A stretch of DNA of 64,000 nt from positions 1,612,001-1,676,000 of the forward strand of contig OY781923.1 of the NCBI GenBank assembly GCA_963677225.1, given 5' to 3'. A program made the position numbers and the translations under genes. Source of the DNA: SABI01 sp028532915. Lineage in GTDB: Bacteria; Spirochaetota; Spirochaetia; Sphaerochaetales; Sphaerochaetaceae. A model generated the notes under the pieces. That model did not search any database. It saw nothing but the letters and a program-made list of their open reading frames with translations, and had not been told where the DNA came from. This document shows, piece after piece, positions 61,057-64,000 of this stretch. Numbering within the stretch: the first letter of the stretch is position 1; the number at the start of each line of letters is the position of its first letter.

Positions 61057-61671
61057 TCAGTCACATCTCACATCGTGAAGGATGGCACGGACTGTGGGGT
61101 CTCCGTACTGCTGGTCTATCTCTTCGCTTGTCAGACCGATGAATTCATGGTTCATATAGTGAATCCATGCTTCATCCTCCTGATTGTAAAGTTCATGCTT
61201 GCGGCAGTAGTAATCCGGCTGGATAGGAAGAGGTTCGGCATCTTTGTAATGAATGACCTTGTAATCATACACTGCAACTTTGATGTCATCCCGCGGGATT
61301 CCCTTTGAGAGCATCACATTCACCAGAGCATTGACGGTCTTTCCAGTATCGAAGATGTCATCGACTATAAGTATCTTATCTCCGGTGCGCAGATGCTCCG
61401 GAGAATATGTCCATCCATCGATCCTTACCTCGCTTTCCATTTTCATATTCTCATATGAGCGGGCCACCACTGCAGCATAGAAGACAGGTCTCTGATCGGC
61501 CTGCTTCCTGATCAGCTTATAATATTCGCTGAATACATTCCCCATATATACTCCTCCTCTGAGAGAGATATATATGATATCGGGAATGAACCCGTCTTCT
61601 TTATGCATTTTATAAACAAGCTTCAAAGCTGCATCACGCTGCATCTCAGGGGTAATGAACTCTTTTTTCAT
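61057..61671 (-). CDS. Phosphoribosyltransferase, purine type
   Basis: 204 residues with the PRPP-binding motif KILIVDDIFDTGKTVNALV and an N-terminal YISLRGGVYMGNV. The WIHYMNHEFIGLTSEE segment resembles the base-binding end of hypoxanthine/guanine- or xanthine-type salvage enzymes. The substrate is not certain. It is the last gene of the surA/prsA-like-nusB-map run, 18 bases after map. Confidence 0.85.
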   Translation of the reverse strand: MKKEFITPEMQRDAALKLVYKMHKEDGFIPDIIYISLRGGVYMGNVFSEYYKLIRKQADQRPVFYAAVVARSYENMKMESEVRIDGWTYSPEHLRTGDKILIVDDIFDTGKTVNALVNVMLSKGIPRDDIKVAVYDYKVIHYKDAEPLPIQPDYYCRKHELYNQEDEAWIHYMNHEFIGLTSEEIDQQYGDPTVRAILHDVRCD

Positions 61672-61689
61672 GTGTAAAACCTCTTAAAA

Positions 61690-62448
61690 TTATTCTGCCA
61701 GGGTAAGTATCTGGATCCCTTCATCGGTTACCGCGATGGTATGTTCCCAGTGAGCAGAAGGCTTGCCGTCGGCAGTGACTACTGTCCAGCCGTTCTCGAG
61801 GACCTCCACTCTTTTTGTCCCGATGTTGATCATCGGTTCGATAGCAAGGACCATTCCCTCCCGAAGTCGGGGATTAGGTGAAAACGTACTCACATAATTG
61901 GGTATCTGTGGATCCTCATGCACCTCAAGACCTACTCCGTGACCGCAGTAATCTCTCACTACAGAAAATCCGTTACGCTCGGCATGTTTAGATATCGGAG
62001 ATCCGATATCATGGATCCGCGCCCCTTTTTTCCCGGCACCTTCTATTCCCGCATTGAGGCATTCTTTCGTGACCTTTACGAGTTTCTGTACTTTAGAGGG
62101 GACCTTTGAACCTACAAGCAAGGTTCTCGCAGCATCACTGATGTAGCCGTTGAGGTTGATACCGATATCGAGAGAGACAATATCACCATCCTTTACCACA
62201 CGGTCTGAAGGTATGCCGTGTATGACTTCTTCATTCACGCTGATGCAGCAGCTGGCAGGAAAGCCCATATAATTAAGAAATGCCGGTTTCCCCTTATGTC
62301 TTACAATATAATCATAAGCGAACCCGTCAATCTCTTTCGTGGTCATTCCCGGTTCCACGAACGTTTCCAGAGTATCATGCAGCTGTGCAAGAAGTCTGCA
62401 GGAATCGTGGATGTACTTTATCTGATCTTTTGTCTTCAACATGATCAT
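61690..62448 (-). CDS. map: Methionine aminopeptidase type I
   Basis: Removes the initiator Met. The 252 residues have metal ligands in DIGINLNGYISDAARTL, GHGVGLEVHE and EPMINIG, with CCISVNEEVIHGIPS before them. It begins in ATGA overlap with nusB. An ATG at 62442 is an alternative start. Confidence 0.97.
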   Translation of the reverse strand: MIMLKTKDQIKYIHDSCRLLAQLHDTLETFVEPGMTTKEIDGFAYDYIVRHKGKPAFLNYMGFPASCCISVNEEVIHGIPSDRVVKDGDIVSLDIGINLNGYISDAARTLLVGSKVPSKVQKLVKVTKECLNAGIEGAGKKGARIHDIGSPISKHAERNGFSVVRDYCGHGVGLEVHEDPQIPNYVSTFSPNPRLREGMVLAIEPMINIGTKRVEVLENGWTVVTADGKPSAHWEHTIAVTDEGIQILTLAE

Positions 62449-62867
62449 CTCAACTGTTTCTCCATCGAATCGAGAATACCGTTGATGAATTTATAGTTGA
62501 CTTCCCTGCTGTATTCCTGTGATAGTCTTACACCTTCGGTTATAACGACATGTGAAGGGATATCTTTATCATACAGCAGAGAGAAGATGCTCATTCTGAG
62601 GATATTCCGATCAATAATATCTATCTTATCTAAAGGACGATTGATTGAATATTTGGTGATCATGGAATCGATCTCTTTTAGATGTTCTAATGTGCCTGCC
62701 AGCAAATATTTGGCAAATATTACCGTTTCCGGATTCAATGCTTCCCGTTCCTCATCAGTGAGAGTCGGGAACTCTTCGAATTCGGGATTCTCATAGATGA
62801 CTTTGTGGAAATCCAGAGAATAGAGAGTCGTCAGGGCTAATTCTCGTGCCATGTGTCGGGAGCTCAA
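62445..62867 (-). CDS. nusB: Transcription antitermination protein NusB
   Basis: 140-residue all-helical protein that with S10 binds boxA of rRNA leaders. The family's MARELALTTLYSLDF and DRNILRMSIFSLLYDKDIPSHVVITEGVRLSQEYS segments are present. It overlaps both neighbours by four bases. Confidence 0.93.
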   Translation of the reverse strand: MSSRHMARELALTTLYSLDFHKVIYENPEFEEFPTLTDEEREALNPETVIFAKYLLAGTLEHLKEIDSMITKYSINRPLDKIDIIDRNILRMSIFSLLYDKDIPSHVVITEGVRLSQEYSREVNYKFINGILDSMEKQLR

Positions 62868-63922
62868 CTGTTATCATCTCCTGTATACTCGATTTTGATC
62901 TCTGCCTGACTGCGTAGAGTTTCAACCAGAGTATCGATGGCTTTCAGATACGCTGATTGTTTGTAGCGTGCACTCAGAGTCTGGGCGATGTACTGTTTTA
63001 CTGTGGTCGTAGACTCAGGATTGATCCTGTCATCTATCGACAGAAGTTTCGGTTCGGTGTGAGTTGTGACTTTCACGATATGATACCCGCTCGGCGATTC
63101 GATCACGCCGGAAGGTTTTCCAAGCTGAAGAGAGAAAACTTCTTCAAAGAACTGATCGCCGAGAACTTTTCTCAGATCGGCATCATCATAGGAAAGCCAT
63201 CCGATGTCTCCGCCTTTCAGAGCAGAATCGGCATCTTTGGAATATTTGGGTACAAGTTCTTCGAACGTATAGGTGTTGTATTTTAAATAACGGGCAAGCT
63301 GGTCCATCTGCTTTTTCACATCAGCTTTATCCTCGTTCTCGAACGGCATGAAAATATGAGAGATCCTTACCAGTTCCGGGTTCATGAACTGAGCCCTGTT
63401 GGCACGGTAGAATGCAGAGATCTCCTCCTCTGTAGGTTCTCTATACGATTCGATAACAGCATTCTGAGTACCTCTCACGTACCTGTCTACAGAAGATGAA
63501 TCCTGGAGGGTCTTCTTGAATTCGTCCAAAGTCAGACCGTAACTCTGCTTTACCGCAAGTTCGAACTGCTGATCTGTAATACTCTGACCGGCCTGCTGTT
63601 CGAGATAGGCCTTCTGTTGAGCCACAAGAGTGTCAGCCTGAGCGTCTGTTACTGCATATCCATCACGCTGAGCGCCTTGTATGACAAGAAGATCGTTGAT
63701 CATCACATTCAGTACATCAATGGGCTTAATAGTGATGTTCGATCCGGCCGCCGCCGCTTCTTTCACATACTGCTGATATCTCTGTTCAAGTTCCGATACA
63801 CTGACACTCTCTTTTCTCGTAAGCTCGACAGTCGCCGCAACTTCTTCTGCAGACACTGTAAAGATAGTGACAGACACCATGATCATCAGTAAGAATAATG
63901 TCCGTATGATATTCTTCTTCAT
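62864..63922 (-). CDS. Periplasmic peptidyl-prolyl isomerase/chaperone (SurA/PrsA-like)
   Basis: 352 residues: signal peptide 1-25 (SVTIFTVSAEE), an N-terminal chaperone helix region with SurA-like 'SELEQRYQQYV', a parvulin domain at about 185-275 (VRISHIFMPFENED ... FEELVPKYSKDADSALKGGDIGWLSYDD ... SPSGYHIVKVTTHTEPK) and a C-terminal helix. It helps fold exported or outer-membrane proteins. The ATG at 63922 has GGAG six bases upstream. Confidence 0.88.
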   Translation of the reverse strand: MKKNIIRTLFLLMIMVSVTIFTVSAEEVAATVELTRKESVSVSELEQRYQQYVKEAAAAGSNITIKPIDVLNVMINDLLVIQGAQRDGYAVTDAQADTLVAQQKAYLEQQAGQSITDQQFELAVKQSYGLTLDEFKKTLQDSSSVDRYVRGTQNAVIESYREPTEEEISAFYRANRAQFMNPELVRISHIFMPFENEDKADVKKQMDQLARYLKYNTYTFEELVPKYSKDADSALKGGDIGWLSYDDADLRKVLGDQFFEEVFSLQLGKPSGVIESPSGYHIVKVTTHTEPKLLSIDDRINPESTTTVKQYIAQTLSARYKQSAYLKAIDTLVETLRSQAEIKIEYTGDDNS

Positions 63923-63937
63923 ATTATACTCCATAGA

Positions 63938-64000
63938 TTAGCCAAGTTTGATTCGTTTGCCGCTCTCTGTCGCGATCTGGTTGTTAGCAAGAACATCCGA
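63938..64000 (-). CDS. C-terminal end of an unidentified protein (5' end outside window)
   Basis: The last 20 codons and a TAA on the minus strand, ending GKRIKLG, open to the window edge and 15 bases upstream of the SurA/PrsA-like start. Spacing fits an operon member, but 20 residues are too few to identify it. Confidence 0.45.
   Translation of the reverse strand, partial: SDVLANNQIATESGKRIKLG

Overview
This window looks like housekeeping chromosome from a spirochaete. The best evidence is gene architecture: a cytidylate kinase fused to ribosomal protein S1, a GreA domain at the end of a ~900-residue helical protein, a diderm envelope set (BamA, TamB, two LptF/LptG permeases, SurA-like chaperone, lipoproteins, outer-membrane barrels), and spirochaete-like gene order. 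A Sphaerochaeta/Treponema-type lineage is my guess; genus cannot be fixed from sequence reading alone. No insertion sequence, prophage, CRISPR array, tRNA or rRNA operon was found. One RNA gene, tmRNA, is present.

Layout. 1-3.7 kb: two paralogous peptide-type ABC solute-binding proteins around a GntR regulator with an RCK_C (BusR-like, possibly c-di-AMP-sensing) domain. 3.8-13.3 kb (minus): mazG, a lipoprotein, a TPR membrane protein, cmk-rpsA fusion, a pseudouridine synthase, scpB, scpA, recA, dtd, rpe. 13.4-16.2 kb (plus): the long GreA protein. 16.2-31 kb (minus): one very long translation/envelope run, rimP-nusA-infB-rbfA-truB-ribF-like-rpsO-pnp-dut-lptF/G-lptF/G-tgt-murJ, headed by a consensus promoter and a leader terminator that looks like an attenuator. 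31-41.8 kb (minus): tamB, bamA, mutS and a small zinc-ribbon protein. 41.9-48.8 kb: tmk (plus), then yebC-ruvC-ruvA-ruvB-queA and lepB-hemW (minus). 48.8-51.2 kb (plus): a PEGA/FGE-like membrane protein, smpB and its partner tmRNA. 51.2-53 kb (minus): arsR-arsC and a predicted barrel. 53-57 kb: rpsD, a YjbQ protein, uraA (minus), then an SPFH membrane protein with a tiny ribbon-helix-helix protein. 57-64 kb: folD-miaB, an exported protein plus lipoprotein pair, and surA/prsA-like-nusB-map-phosphoribosyltransferase.

Functional themes are ribosome and RNA biology (S1, S4, S15, IF-2, RbfA, RimP, NusA, NusB, PNPase, GreA, SmpB/tmRNA), tRNA modification (Tgt, QueA, TruB, MiaB), recombination and repair (RecA, RuvABC, MutS, Dut, MazG) and outer-membrane biogenesis. 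The most interesting signals are regulatory or architectural: the nusA-operon attenuator, an apparently frameshifted dut, an FAD synthetase with a degraded riboflavin-kinase half, a zinc ribbon on NusA, a BamA with seven apparent POTRA repeats, a thymidylate kinase lacking the P-loop lysine, several leaderless-looking starts, and the SPFH/RHH pair with two dyads upstream.
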